The notes beneath the pieces were generated by a model. It did not search any database, was not told the DNA's origin, and worked only from the letters and a program-made list of their open reading frames with translations. This document shows positions 15,677 to 23,958 of a DNA stretch of 64,000 nucleotides, one piece after another. The DNA is from Aciditerrimonas ferrireducens (GTDB lineage: Bacteria; Actinomycetota; Acidimicrobiia; Acidimicrobiales; UBA8190), in assembly GCF_023130475.1 (NCBI RefSeq), contig NZ_JAKHEX010000014.1, positions 1 to 64,000 of the forward strand. Direction: 5' to 3'. Position 1 is the stretch's first letter, and every line of letters begins with the position of its first letter. The position numbers were made by a program, and so were the translations under genes.

Positions 15677-17116
15677 TCAGGTGGCGGGGCTGACCGAGGA
15701 GCAGTTGAAGTCGGGGACGAGGAGGGGGGGCATGGCGGTGCGGGGGAACCACTCGTGCCACTCCCGGGAGAGGGCCCGGCGGGTGGCCCCGACGGCCTGG
15801 GCCCGGCGGAGGATCTCGAGGGGGCTCTCGTTGAAGCGGTAGTTGCCGACCGCCCCGACGACCTCCCCGCCTTCGACGAGGTAGACGCCGTCGCGGGTGA
15901 GGCCGGTGAGCAGGAGGGTCTGGGGGTCGACCTCCCGGATGTACCACAGGCAGGTGAGGAGCAGGCCCCGGTCGAGCCCCCGGACGAGGTCCTCGGTGAT
16001 GCCCTCGGCCCCGGGGAGTTCGAGGACCAGGTTGTCGACGGGCGGGCTGACGGGCAGGCCGAGGCGGGCGGCGCCGGCCCGGTGGGCCCGGAGGCGGCGC
16101 AGGGTTCCCGCTTCGAGCCAGGCGGTGGGGCCGAGGGGCAGGCCGTTGTCGAAGACCGAGACGTCGGGGCCCGAGGCCGAGGTGGCCACGAACGGGGCGC
16201 AGGCCAGGCCGGGCTCGGCCGGGTCGGAGCGAAGGGTGAAGGGGAGCGGGGTGAGCTGCTCGCCCAGCCGGGTGCCCCCGCCGGGGGCCGAGAAGACGCT
16301 GCGGCCCTCGACGGCGTCCTGGGCAACGGCGGCCTCCCCGAGGAGGCAGACGAGGTCGGCGACGGCGTCGGGGGGCAGGACCGTGGGGTAGCGGCCGGCC
16401 GGCAGCTCGACCCGGCGCGCCGCCCAGCGGAGGCGGCGGTCGATCTCGGCGAGCATGCCGGGCAGGTCGAGGGTCCGCAGGTCCTCGGCGCCGCGGCCCA
16501 CCCAGCTGGAGGCCTGGCCGTCGGCGGTCCGGCCGACCACCTGGGCGGTGCCGGTGGGTTGGGCGAAGCGCCGGCGGGCCCCGGCGGAGGTGCCGAGGAC
16601 CAGGGTGTCGACGGTGTGCTCGAGGTAGCCCGAGAGCACCAGGCCGCGAGCCTCGGCCTCGGCGAGAGCCGGTCCGAGGTCGGCGAGGAGGGGGGCGAGG
16701 ACCTCCGGCCCGGTCTCCTCCGGGGGCTCCTCGAGGCCCGGGTCGCTCGGCCCGGCCACCAGCTCGGCGGCGTCCTCGGCTGGGGGGGCCTCGGCCGCCC
16801 GGGCCAGGGCCGTCGCCACGAGCTGGTCGAGCTGGTCGGCCCGACCCCGGCCGACCCCCCCGGCCACCGCCACCCCGGCGGCGAGCCCCTCGGGGCGTGG
16901 GTCGAGGACCACGACGGTCACCGAGCGTCGGCGGCGGCGGCCGTTGGTGGTGAGGGTGCCGTTGGCGAAGCGGGCCTCGACCCCAGCGTGGTCGTTCACC
17001 AGGACGACGCCCCCGTGGGGCAGCCGGGCGAGGACCTGCTCGACGAGGCTGGCCGCCGGCACCTCGGCCTCGGCCGCCCAGTCCTCGGGGCCCGGCACCG
17101 GCCGGTCGGCGCTCAC
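15677..17116 (-). CDS. tldE: TldE/PmbA-type metalloprotease subunit
   Basis: A 479-residue TldE/PmbA family protein, the partner of TldD. It has the family's glycine-rich middle (LVLELPGAEGITEDLVRGLDRGLLLTCLWYIREVDPQTLLLTGLTRDGVYLVEGGEVVGAVGNYRFNESP, here seen as conserved blocks) and lacks the HExxxH metal motif, as expected for TldE. GTG at 17116 overlaps the tldD stop (GTGA). TldD/TldE complexes break down peptides and mature some modified peptides; no precursor peptide gene is visible nearby. The long open frame upstream of 17116 is a shadow of tldD. Confidence 0.85.
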   Translation of the reverse strand: MSADRPVPGPEDWAAEAEVPAASLVEQVLARLPHGGVVLVNDHAGVEARFANGTLTTNGRRRRRSVTVVVLDPRPEGLAAGVAVAGGVGRGRADQLDQLVATALARAAEAPPAEDAAELVAGPSDPGLEEPPEETGPEVLAPLLADLGPALAEAEARGLVLSGYLEHTVDTLVLGTSAGARRRFAQPTGTAQVVGRTADGQASSWVGRGAEDLRTLDLPGMLAEIDRRLRWAARRVELPAGRYPTVLPPDAVADLVCLLGEAAVAQDAVEGRSVFSAPGGGTRLGEQLTPLPFTLRSDPAEPGLACAPFVATSASGPDVSVFDNGLPLGPTAWLEAGTLRRLRAHRAGAARLGLPVSPPVDNLVLELPGAEGITEDLVRGLDRGLLLTCLWYIREVDPQTLLLTGLTRDGVYLVEGGEVVGAVGNYRFNESPLEILRRAQAVGATRRALSREWHEWFPRTAMPPLLVPDFNCSSVSPAT

Positions 17117-18615
17117 CGGCCGGCCTCCGCCTTGGCGTTCAGGATGCGGACCTGGCGGACCAGGACCGCCGGGCAGCCGTGGCTGACCGGGGCCACCTGG
17201 CCGGGCTGGCCCTTGCCGCAGTTCATGGCCCCGCCGAGCACCCAGGTGCCCGGCCCGCCGACGGCCGCCAGGCGACCCCAGAAGGCGGTGGTCTGGTCCT
17301 GGTAGGCGGCGTCGCGGACCTGGCCGACCAGGCGGCCCCGCTCGATGCGGTGGAACCGCTGGCCAGTGAACTGGAAGTTGTGGCGCTGCATGTCGATGGA
17401 CCAGCTGCGGTCCCCGACGACCAGCAGGCCCCGGTCGACCCCGCTGACCAGCTCGTCGAGGCTCGGGCCCTGCGGGTCGGGGGCGAGGGAGACGTTGGCC
17501 ATGCGCTGGATGGGCACGTGGAAGGGGGAGTCGGCGAAGGCGCAGCCGTTCGAGCGGGCCAGGCCGGCCTCGGCCGCCATGGCCCGGTCGAGCTGGTAGC
17601 CGACGAGGATCCCGTCGGTGACGAGCTCGAAGCGCTGGGCCTCCACCCCCTCGTCGTCGTAGGCCACGGTGGCCAGCCCGTAGGGCTCGACCCGGTCCCC
17701 GGTCACCGTCATGCCCGGGGCGCCGTAGCGCAGGTGGCCACGCTGGTCGGGGGTAGCGAAGGAGGTCCCGGCGTAGGCCGCCTCGTAGCCGAGGGCCCGG
17801 TCGAGCTCGAGGGCGTGGCCGATGGACTCGTGGATGGTGAGCCAGAGGTTGCTCGGGTGCACGACCAGGTCGTAGTGGCCCGGTTCGACGCTCGGGGCCT
17901 GGAGCTTCTCGGCCAGGTGCTCGGGGAGGGCGGCCACGTCCCCGGCCAGGTCGGCCCCCTCGCCGTCGAGCAGCTCGAAGCCCCGGCCGCTCGGGGCGGT
18001 CAGGGTCCGCATGGTCTCGAAGTCCCCCTCGGGGGTGACCGCCAGGGCCTCGACCACCGGGTGGACCCGGACCCGGAGCTGATGGGTCCGGGTGCCGGCC
18101 AGGTCGGCGTAGTGCTTCTCCTCGGTCACGGCGTGGAGGCTGGCGGTGACGTGGGCCACCGGCGGGCGCTGGAGGAGCTGGTCGGCGAAGGCGAGGAGGC
18201 GGCCGCTGGCCTCGTCGAGGGGGACGGCCAGGGGGTCGACCCGGTGGGGGGCGACCCAGCGGACCTCCCCGTGGACGGGTTCGTCGGCCAGCTGGACCCG
18301 GTGCCGGACCGCTGGGGCGCAGGCCTCGGCGAGGGCCACCGCCTCCCCGACGGCCGCGGCCACGGCGTCGGGCCGCAGGGCGTCGGTGGCGGCGAACCCC
18401 CAGACCCCCCGGTGGAGGACCCGGATCCCGACCCCCACCTCGAGGTCGTCCACGACCGTCTCGACCGCCCGGTCCCGCACGGCGACGAACCGGCTGGCCA
18501 GCCGTTCCAGGCGGACCTGGGCGTGCTCGGCGCCGAGGGCCTCGGCCCGGTCGAGGGCCGCCGGCAGCAGGCTGGCCGCCAGGTCGTCGAGCTCGAAGCG
18601 GGCCTGACCGGCCAC
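17113..18615 (-). CDS. tldD: TldD-type zinc metalloprotease
   Basis: A 500-residue TldD. The zinc motif HESIGHALELDRAL (HExxxH) is in the middle and the C-terminal GGAMNCGKGQPGQ with its cysteine is the family hallmark. It works in the cytoplasm as a heterodimer with TldE. The start is GTG at 18615, preceded by TGAGGG that also carries the stop of the oxidoreductase gene 2 nt upstream, so the three genes are probably one transcript. The order oxidoreductase-tldD-tldE gives no clear hint of a special substrate. Confidence 0.9.
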   Translation of the reverse strand: MAGQARFELDDLAASLLPAALDRAEALGAEHAQVRLERLASRFVAVRDRAVETVVDDLEVGVGIRVLHRGVWGFAATDALRPDAVAAAVGEAVALAEACAPAVRHRVQLADEPVHGEVRWVAPHRVDPLAVPLDEASGRLLAFADQLLQRPPVAHVTASLHAVTEEKHYADLAGTRTHQLRVRVHPVVEALAVTPEGDFETMRTLTAPSGRGFELLDGEGADLAGDVAALPEHLAEKLQAPSVEPGHYDLVVHPSNLWLTIHESIGHALELDRALGYEAAYAGTSFATPDQRGHLRYGAPGMTVTGDRVEPYGLATVAYDDEGVEAQRFELVTDGILVGYQLDRAMAAEAGLARSNGCAFADSPFHVPIQRMANVSLAPDPQGPSLDELVSGVDRGLLVVGDRSWSIDMQRHNFQFTGQRFHRIERGRLVGQVRDAAYQDQTTAFWGRLAAVGGPGTWVLGGAMNCGKGQPGQVAPVSHGCPAVLVRQVRILNAKAEAGR

Positions 18616-18617
18616 CC

Positions 18618-19574
18618 TCAGCCGGCCCCCGGCCCGAGCAGGACGATCTTTCCGAGCTTGCCCCCGGCTGCGAAGCGCTCGTAGGCCGCCTCGGCCTCGG
18701 CCAGGGGGTAGGTGGCGAGCACCGGGACCTGGAGCCGCCCGGCCCGCAGGTGCCCGAGGGCGGCCTGGCCGGCGGCGGCCACGACGGCGCCCTTCTCCTC
18801 GGGGCTCCGGGCCCGCAGGGTCGCCCCGGCCAGCTGGGCCCGCTTGGCCAGCAGCACCCGGAGGTCGAGGTCGAGGTGCTGGCCGGCGCCCAGGCCGATG
18901 ACGATGGCCCGGCCCCCGACGGCCAGGGCCCCGAGGGCCCCGGCGAGGCTGGGCGCCCCGACGAGCTCGAGGACCACGTCGAAGGGTCCGGCGGCCAGGG
19001 CCTCCTCGGGGGTCGCCGCCAGCGCGGCCCCGAGGGACCGGAGGGTCCCGTGGGTGTCGGGGTTCCGGGCCGAGGCCACCACCTCGGCACCGGCCAGCGC
19101 CGCGAGCTGGACGGCCACGCAGCCCACCCCGCCGGCCGCCCCGGTGACGAGGACCCGTTCGCCCATGGCGAGCCGGCAGCGGCTGAAGAGGGCGTCGTGG
19201 GCGGTGCAGAGGGCCTCGGGCAGCCCCCCGGCGACCGGCCAGTCGACCCCCTCCGGGAGGGGCAGGGCGGCCCGTTCGTCGACCAGGGCCAGCTCGGCCT
19301 GGGCGCCGCCGCCGACGAGGGCCATGACCCGGTCGCCGGGCCGGAAGCGGCGGACCGCCCGGCCGACGGCCAGGACCTCCCCGGCCAGCTCGAGGCCCGG
19401 CACGTCGGCTGGCACGCCGGGAGGCGGGGGGTAGTGGCCGGCCCGCTGCAGGAGGTCGGCGGCGTTCAGGCCAGCGGCCCGGACCGCCACCAGCAGCTCA
19501 CCGTCCCCGGGCTCGGGGTCCGGCCGGTCGGCCAGGACCAGCCGGCCCCCTTCCTGGATGGTCACGGCCCGCAC
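18618..19574 (-). CDS. NAD(P)H:quinone oxidoreductase-like MDR protein
   Basis: A 318-residue medium-chain dehydrogenase/reductase of the quinone oxidoreductase branch: GLNAADLLQRAGHYPPPPG and DVPGLELAGEV at the N-terminus, Rossmann motif VTGAAGGVGCVAVQLA, and C-terminal AEAAYERFAAGGKLGKIVL. Catalytic zinc ligands of alcohol dehydrogenases are missing, as in QOR. GTG at 19574 is preferred to GTG at 19583 because TACGGT lies 7 nt before it, the leaderless layout seen elsewhere here, and homology starts MRAVTI. It is followed closely by tldD. Confidence 0.85.
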   Translation of the reverse strand: MRAVTIQEGGRLVLADRPDPEPGDGELLVAVRAAGLNAADLLQRAGHYPPPPGVPADVPGLELAGEVLAVGRAVRRFRPGDRVMALVGGGAQAELALVDERAALPLPEGVDWPVAGGLPEALCTAHDALFSRCRLAMGERVLVTGAAGGVGCVAVQLAALAGAEVVASARNPDTHGTLRSLGAALAATPEEALAAGPFDVVLELVGAPSLAGALGALAVGGRAIVIGLGAGQHLDLDLRVLLAKRAQLAGATLRARSPEEKGAVVAAAGQAALGHLRAGRLQVPVLATYPLAEAEAAYERFAAGGKLGKIVLLGPGAG

Positions 19575-19581
19575 GGCGCCC

Positions 19582-19587
19582 ACCGTA
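19582..19587 (-). promoter_or_regulatory. -10 element of the oxidoreductase-tldD-tldE run
   Basis: TACGGT on the minus strand, 7 nt before GTG 19574, fits a leaderless start and marks a new transcription unit after the glucokinase gene. Confidence 0.45.
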
Positions 19588-19616
19588 GCGGGCGTCGGCG
19601 GGGACCGGCCGAGTGC

Positions 19617-20441
19617 CTAGAGCCCGAGGTGGTCCGCCTCCCAGAGCCGCACCCCGCCGGTGATCCCGGCGCTGTTGTCCACCAGGGTCACGTCCGGGCC
19701 CAGGTCCCCCTCCTCGAGGTGCGCGGCGTTGCCCCCGCCGACGTAGCAGTGGTCGAAGAGGGTCAGGGTGCGCATGGCGGCCAGGGCCTTGCGGACCCGC
19801 TTGCGCCACTTCTTCGTGCCGATGGCCTCCCGGGCGTGCTCGCCGAGGTGCTCGGTGTAGGTCTCGCCCTTGCGGAACGGGATCTGGGCCACCTCCAGGT
19901 GCGGGAGGAGGCGCCCTTCGAAGAAGAGGGCGGTGCCGAAGCCCGTGCCCAGGGTGACGACCAGCTCGAGCCCTTGGCCCCGGACGACGGCCGCCCCCTG
20001 GACGTCGGCGTCGTTGGCCACCTTCGTCGGCACCCCCAGGCGCTTTGCGAGGGCCTGGGCCAGGTCGAAGCGGTCCCAGGCCCGTGCCAGGTCGGGATCG
20101 ACCGGGGTGCCGGGCCCCCCGGTCCGGACGAAGTGGGGGGCGCTCAGCACGACCCCCTGGCGGACCATGCCGGGGAAGCCGGCCGAGGCCCGATCGGCCC
20201 GGGGCAGCTCGTCGGCCAGGTGGGCCAGCTCCTCGACCAGCTGCTCGGGTCGGAGCGGGTAGGGGGTGTCCTCCCGGACCCGCTCGGCCACCATGGCCCC
20301 CGCGGCGTCGAGCACCGAGGCCTTGAGGCCGGTCCCGCCGATGTCCAAGCCGAGGGTCAGGGGCCCGCCGCCCGGTCGCTCGCCGCCGGGCCCGTGGCTG
20401 TTCGACCCGTGCCCCGGCTCCTGCCCGTGGTCCTCGCTCAC
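19617..20441 (-). CDS. ppgK: Polyphosphate glucokinase (ROK family)
   Basis: A 274-residue ROK kinase that phosphorylates glucose with polyphosphate (and often ATP). LGLDIGGTGLKASVLD is the phosphate-binding loop; NDADVQGAA holds the catalytic Asp region; TLGTGFGTALF and the lysine-rich GTKKWRKRVRKAL are typical of PPGK. A Gly/His/Pro-rich tail of about 28 residues precedes the fold. The start GTG 20441 follows GGAGGAGG and overlaps the bluB stop by 4 nt. It would feed glucose from trehalose or glycogen breakdown into glycolysis. Confidence 0.88.
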   Translation of the reverse strand: MSEDHGQEPGHGSNSHGPGGERPGGGPLTLGLDIGGTGLKASVLDAAGAMVAERVREDTPYPLRPEQLVEELAHLADELPRADRASAGFPGMVRQGVVLSAPHFVRTGGPGTPVDPDLARAWDRFDLAQALAKRLGVPTKVANDADVQGAAVVRGQGLELVVTLGTGFGTALFFEGRLLPHLEVAQIPFRKGETYTEHLGEHAREAIGTKKWRKRVRKALAAMRTLTLFDHCYVGGGNAAHLEEGDLGPDVTLVDNSAGITGGVRLWEADHLGL

Positions 20442-21196
20442 CGCGATCCTCCTCCCTCGGCCCGCTCGAGCGGCCCTCCCCCGGCCCGGGCCTCGTCCGC
20501 CCCGTCCCCGATGGCACCCCCGAGCCGACCGCCGGGCCCGCTGGCCAGGAGGCCGCCGTGGTGGCCCCAGGTCTCCTCGTGGAGGACGGCCTCCAGGGGC
20601 AGGCGGTGGCGCCAGCCGTGGCGTTCGAGGTCCGGGACGGCCTGGAGGGCCCGGACCGGCCCCACGCAGAGCCAGGCGACCGGCCGGACCTCGGCGGGGA
20701 TGCCGAGGAGGTCCCGGAGGAAGGCCTCCCGGTAGAAGGAGACCCAGCCCAGGCCCCAGCCCTCGGCGGTGCAGGCCAGCCAGAGGTTCTCGATGGCCAG
20801 GCAGGTCGAGTAGAGGCCGGTGTCGGCGATGGCGTGGCGGCCGAGCACCGCCGGGGCCCCGCGGGCCGGGTCGTAGGTGACGACCAGCCCGAGGCTGGAC
20901 TCCCGGATCCCGTCGATCTTGATCCGGGCGAAGCGCTCCGCCTGGGGGCCTTCGAGCTGGCTGGCGAAGACGGCCCGCTCGGCCTGGACGTGCTCGAAGA
21001 AGCGCTGCCGGATGGCCGGGTCGCTGACCACGACGAAGTCCCAGGGCTGGGAGAGCCCGACGCTCGGGGCGCTGTGGGCGGCCGCCAGGACCCGGCCGAG
21101 GACCGCCGGGTCGACCGGCTCGCCGGTGAACTCGGCTCGGACGTCCCGGCGGCGAAAGAGGGTCTCGTAGAAGTCGACGGTCGGCCGGCCCTCCAT
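20438..21196 (-). CDS. bluB: 5,6-Dimethylbenzimidazole synthase (BluB)
   Basis: A 252-residue flavin protein of the nitroreductase fold that cuts reduced FMN to form the lower ligand of vitamin B12. BluB signatures are FRRRDVRAEF, HSAPSVGLSQPWDF and ENLWLACTAEGWGLGWVSFY; the last 35 residues are a Gly/Ala-rich tail. ATG at 21196 has no Shine-Dalgarno but a TAGCGT hexamer 8 nt before it, whose TAG is the stop codon of the upstream coupling-protein gene. No other cobalamin gene is in the window. It overlaps ppgK by 4 nt. Confidence 0.9.
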   Translation of the reverse strand: MEGRPTVDFYETLFRRRDVRAEFTGEPVDPAVLGRVLAAAHSAPSVGLSQPWDFVVVSDPAIRQRFFEHVQAERAVFASQLEGPQAERFARIKIDGIRESSLGLVVTYDPARGAPAVLGRHAIADTGLYSTCLAIENLWLACTAEGWGLGWVSFYREAFLRDLLGIPAEVRPVAWLCVGPVRALQAVPDLERHGWRHRLPLEAVLHEETWGHHGGLLASGPGGRLGGAIGDGADEARAGGGPLERAEGGGSR

Positions 21197-21204
21197 GGCT
21201 GACC

Positions 21205-21210
21205 ACGCTA
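21205..21210 (-). promoter_or_regulatory. -10 element of bluB inside the upstream stop
   Basis: TAGCGT on the minus strand, 8 nt before the bluB ATG. It overlaps the TAG stop of the coupling-protein gene, so bluB-ppgK could be expressed apart from the secretion genes. Confidence 0.4.
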
Positions 21211-22686
21211 GCGGGGCTCCTCGTCCCCGGGTCGGGCGAGGCGACGGAGCTCGGGGTCGTCGAACCAGGGGACCAGGCGCACCCGGCAGGGCTGGCGGGA
21301 CCCGACGATCAAGAGCCCCTGGCGGGTCGGCAAGCGGCGGAGGGCGTCGGGGGGCAGGAGGCGCTGGCGCTGGGGGACCTGGGCGGTGCCGACCCGGCCC
21401 TGGGCGTCCCGGCTCACGGTCCGGCTGGGCCGCTCCACGTCCCCGGCCAGCGAGCTGGCGTGCTCCAAGGTGGCGGGGTCGGCGATGCCGGGCAGGAAGA
21501 GACGGGCTCGGTGGTTGTTGAGGACGGTGCCGGCCCGAGGGCCGTAGCGGGCCTGGAGCTGGGCCAGGTCCTGCCAGACGGTCACCAACTGGATGCCGTG
21601 GGCGGCGACGGTGGCGGCGAGGACGTCGAGGTCGGCGAGGGGTGCGACGTTGGCCGCCTCGTCCACGACGACCAGCAGGGGCGGGTCGAGGGGCCGGCCG
21701 TGGCGTTCGGCCCGGTCGACCGCCCCCGCCAGCACCTCGCCGAGCAGGGCGGCGAAGAGCGGCCGGAGGCGCTCTTGGTGGTGGGCGGGCGCGCAGAGGA
21801 ACAGGCTGTCGCACCCGGCGCTCAGCGCTGCGGGGTCCAGGGGCGGGCCGCCCGGCCCCTCGGCGAGGCCCGGCTCGGCGTAGGCCTCGAGGACGAGCTC
21901 GGCGGTGGCCAGGACGGCCGACCGCTGCCGGTCGTCCCGTCCCCAGCACGCCCGAAGGGCCTGCAGCGCAGGCCAAGCCCCGGCGGCGTCGAGCAGGGCC
22001 CCGGGCTCCTCCGCCTCCTGGGTCTCGAGCCACCGCAGCACCTCGGTCACCGGCAGCCCACCGAGGGCGGCGGCGTGGAGGAGGGGCCCGAGGAGCTTGG
22101 CCGCCTGCTGGTACCAGAAGTCCCCGTCCCGGAGGTCCCCGGCGCGGCTACGGGCCACGCTGGCCAGCGCCGAGGCCAGCCGGCGGGCCCCGGCCCAGCT
22201 GGTCGCCCCGTCGACCGGGGTCCAGCCGACCGGTTCGGCCCCGTCGGCCCACAGCCCGGGCCCGGCCACCTGGACCGGGTCGTAGAGGAACACGCGGCCG
22301 AGCCGGCGCCGGGCCTGGAGGGAGGCGCGGACCAGGTCGGCCTTCACGGAGGCGGCCACCACCGGGCCGGGCCAGCGCAGCAGGGCGGGTACGACCAGCC
22401 CGCTGGTCTTGTGGCTCTGGGTCGGGCCCACCACGGCCAGGGCCTGCCCGGGCTCGAGGCAGACCAGCCGGCCGCGGGCCCGCCCGACCACCACCCGACC
22501 GGGGACCGGCCGGCGGACCGCCAGGCCCGCGAGGTCCGCCCGCTTTGCCCAGCGGGTCGGCGCCTCGGCCCTGGTCCGCCCCCGCCATGACCGGCCGGCG
22601 CCCCCTGGAGTACCCCGCAACGAGCGGTCCCCGAGGAGGACCGCGCCGAGGGCCCCGAGGGCCCAGAGGCTCTGGGGCGGGGCCAT
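21208..22686 (-). CDS. VirD4/TraG-type coupling ATPase
   Basis: A 492-residue type IV coupling protein, which in conjugation brings DNA or protein to the channel. Walker A is GPTQSHKT (residues 87-94), with His where Gly is usual; Walker B is LLVVVDEAANVAPL; TVWQDLAQLQARYG and LFLPGIADPATLEHASSLAG are typical TraG/VirD4 blocks. The N-terminal membrane part is very short. ATG at 22686 overlaps the stop of the VirB4-like gene (TGATG). It is the last of five linked secretion genes, 11 nt before bluB. Confidence 0.85.
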   Translation of the reverse strand: MAPPQSLWALGALGAVLLGDRSLRGTPGGAGRSWRGRTRAEAPTRWAKRADLAGLAVRRPVPGRVVVGRARGRLVCLEPGQALAVVGPTQSHKTSGLVVPALLRWPGPVVAASVKADLVRASLQARRRLGRVFLYDPVQVAGPGLWADGAEPVGWTPVDGATSWAGARRLASALASVARSRAGDLRDGDFWYQQAAKLLGPLLHAAALGGLPVTEVLRWLETQEAEEPGALLDAAGAWPALQALRACWGRDDRQRSAVLATAELVLEAYAEPGLAEGPGGPPLDPAALSAGCDSLFLCAPAHHQERLRPLFAALLGEVLAGAVDRAERHGRPLDPPLLVVVDEAANVAPLADLDVLAATVAAHGIQLVTVWQDLAQLQARYGPRAGTVLNNHRARLFLPGIADPATLEHASSLAGDVERPSRTVSRDAQGRVGTAQVPQRQRLLPPDALRRLPTRQGLLIVGSRQPCRVRLVPWFDDPELRRLARPGDEEPR

Positions 22687-23945
22687 CAGCGACCAGCGCC
22701 GGAGGCGGCGGACGTGGGGGCGGCGGGCATGGCGGCGTCGGTGCCGACCACGGGCCCGTCGGCGGGCCCAAGCAGGTGCTGGACCACCAGAGATCGACCG
22801 CCGACCTTCCAGAGGGCCCGGCCACGGCCCAGGTGCGGGACGAGGCGGGCCTCGGTCGAGGACAGGCCGAGTAGCTCGCGGGCGGCGGCCAGCTCGCCGG
22901 GGGCCTGGGCGTAGACGACGCGGGTCTCCGAGTCGGCGAGCAGGCCGAGGGCCAGGCGCTCGTGCTCGGGACCGCCCGCGCCGAGGAGGTCCGACACCCG
23001 GTGGAGGACGGCCACGTGGGCCACGCCTCGGGCCCGGGCCAGCTTCCAGGTGGCCTGCAGCCACCGGGCCACCCCGAGGTCGGCGAGCACCGCCCAGGCC
23101 TCGTCGACCACGAGCACCACCCCGCCGTCGACCGTGGGCAGCTGGGCTTCCAGCCAGGCGGTGGCCAGCACCATGGCCGGGCCGAGGGCCGCCGATCGGA
23201 ACAGCGCCGAGACGTCGAGGACCACGCAGGGCCCCTGCAGGTCCAGGCCCGCCGAGGTCGGGCCGTCGAAGAGGCCCCGGAGGTCCCCGTCGACCAGCCG
23301 GTGCAGCTCGAGGGCGACCGCCCGCCCCTCGGCCGCCAACCCCCCGGGGTCCGTCCCGACCCGCGCCGCCGCCTCGGCCGTCGGGGCGAGCAGGGCGGCG
23401 ACCACCCCCGGCAGGGTCGGGACCGCCTCGCGCCGGCCCCGCTCCTCGACGGCGAGGGCCAGCGCCGCTCGCTCCTGTGGCGAGAGGGCCCGGCCCAAGG
23501 TGGCTTCGGCCACTGCCCCGATCAGGGCGGCCCGGCGCTGGTCCTCGCCCCGGGGGTCCCCGTCGTCGCCCTTCGGGGCGTCGAGGGGGTTCAGCCGCAC
23601 CGTGCCGGCGGGCCGGAGCCGGATCGGCCGGGCCCCGAGGGCCTCGGCCAGCGGCCCGTACTCGCCCTTCGGGTCCACCACCCAGGCCCGCCGACCGAAG
23701 ACGGCCAGCCGCCAGAGCAGGGTCTTCACCAGGGCGCTCTTCCCCCGACCCAGTTGGCCGAAGACCACGACGTTCGGGTTGGTCACGAGGCCCTGGCGGT
23801 AGCAGGCGAAGGGGTCGAAGCAGAACGGCTGGCCCCCGTGGTCCCGGCCGATCAGTGGCCCCGGCACCCCGAGGGGCTGGCCGAGCCCGAAGGGGTAGAG
23901 AGCACCGAGATGCCGGGTGGTGGCCTCGTGGGCGGCGCGGCTCAC
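22686..23945 (-). CDS. VirB4/TraC-like conjugation ATPase
   Basis: A 419-residue ATPase that powers type IV secretion. Walker A is GQLGRGKS (63-70) after NPNVVVFGQ, followed by VVDPKGEYGPLAEALG, and Walker B is VVLVVDEAWAVL with the arginine-finger region ARGVAHVAVLHRVSDL. It lacks the long N-terminal domain of proteobacterial VirB4; in actinobacteria that part is often encoded by the SCO6880-like gene next door, as here. GTG at 23945 lies 13 nt after that gene's stop. The coding stretch upstream of 23945 in this frame is not conserved-looking. Confidence 0.82.
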   Translation of the reverse strand: MSRAAHEATTRHLGALYPFGLGQPLGVPGPLIGRDHGGQPFCFDPFACYRQGLVTNPNVVVFGQLGRGKSALVKTLLWRLAVFGRRAWVVDPKGEYGPLAEALGARPIRLRPAGTVRLNPLDAPKGDDGDPRGEDQRRAALIGAVAEATLGRALSPQERAALALAVEERGRREAVPTLPGVVAALLAPTAEAAARVGTDPGGLAAEGRAVALELHRLVDGDLRGLFDGPTSAGLDLQGPCVVLDVSALFRSAALGPAMVLATAWLEAQLPTVDGGVVLVVDEAWAVLADLGVARWLQATWKLARARGVAHVAVLHRVSDLLGAGGPEHERLALGLLADSETRVVYAQAPGELAAARELLGLSSTEARLVPHLGRGRALWKVGGRSLVVQHLLGPADGPVVGTDAAMPAAPTSAASGAGR

Positions 23946-23958
23946 CGTCGATCCCCGC

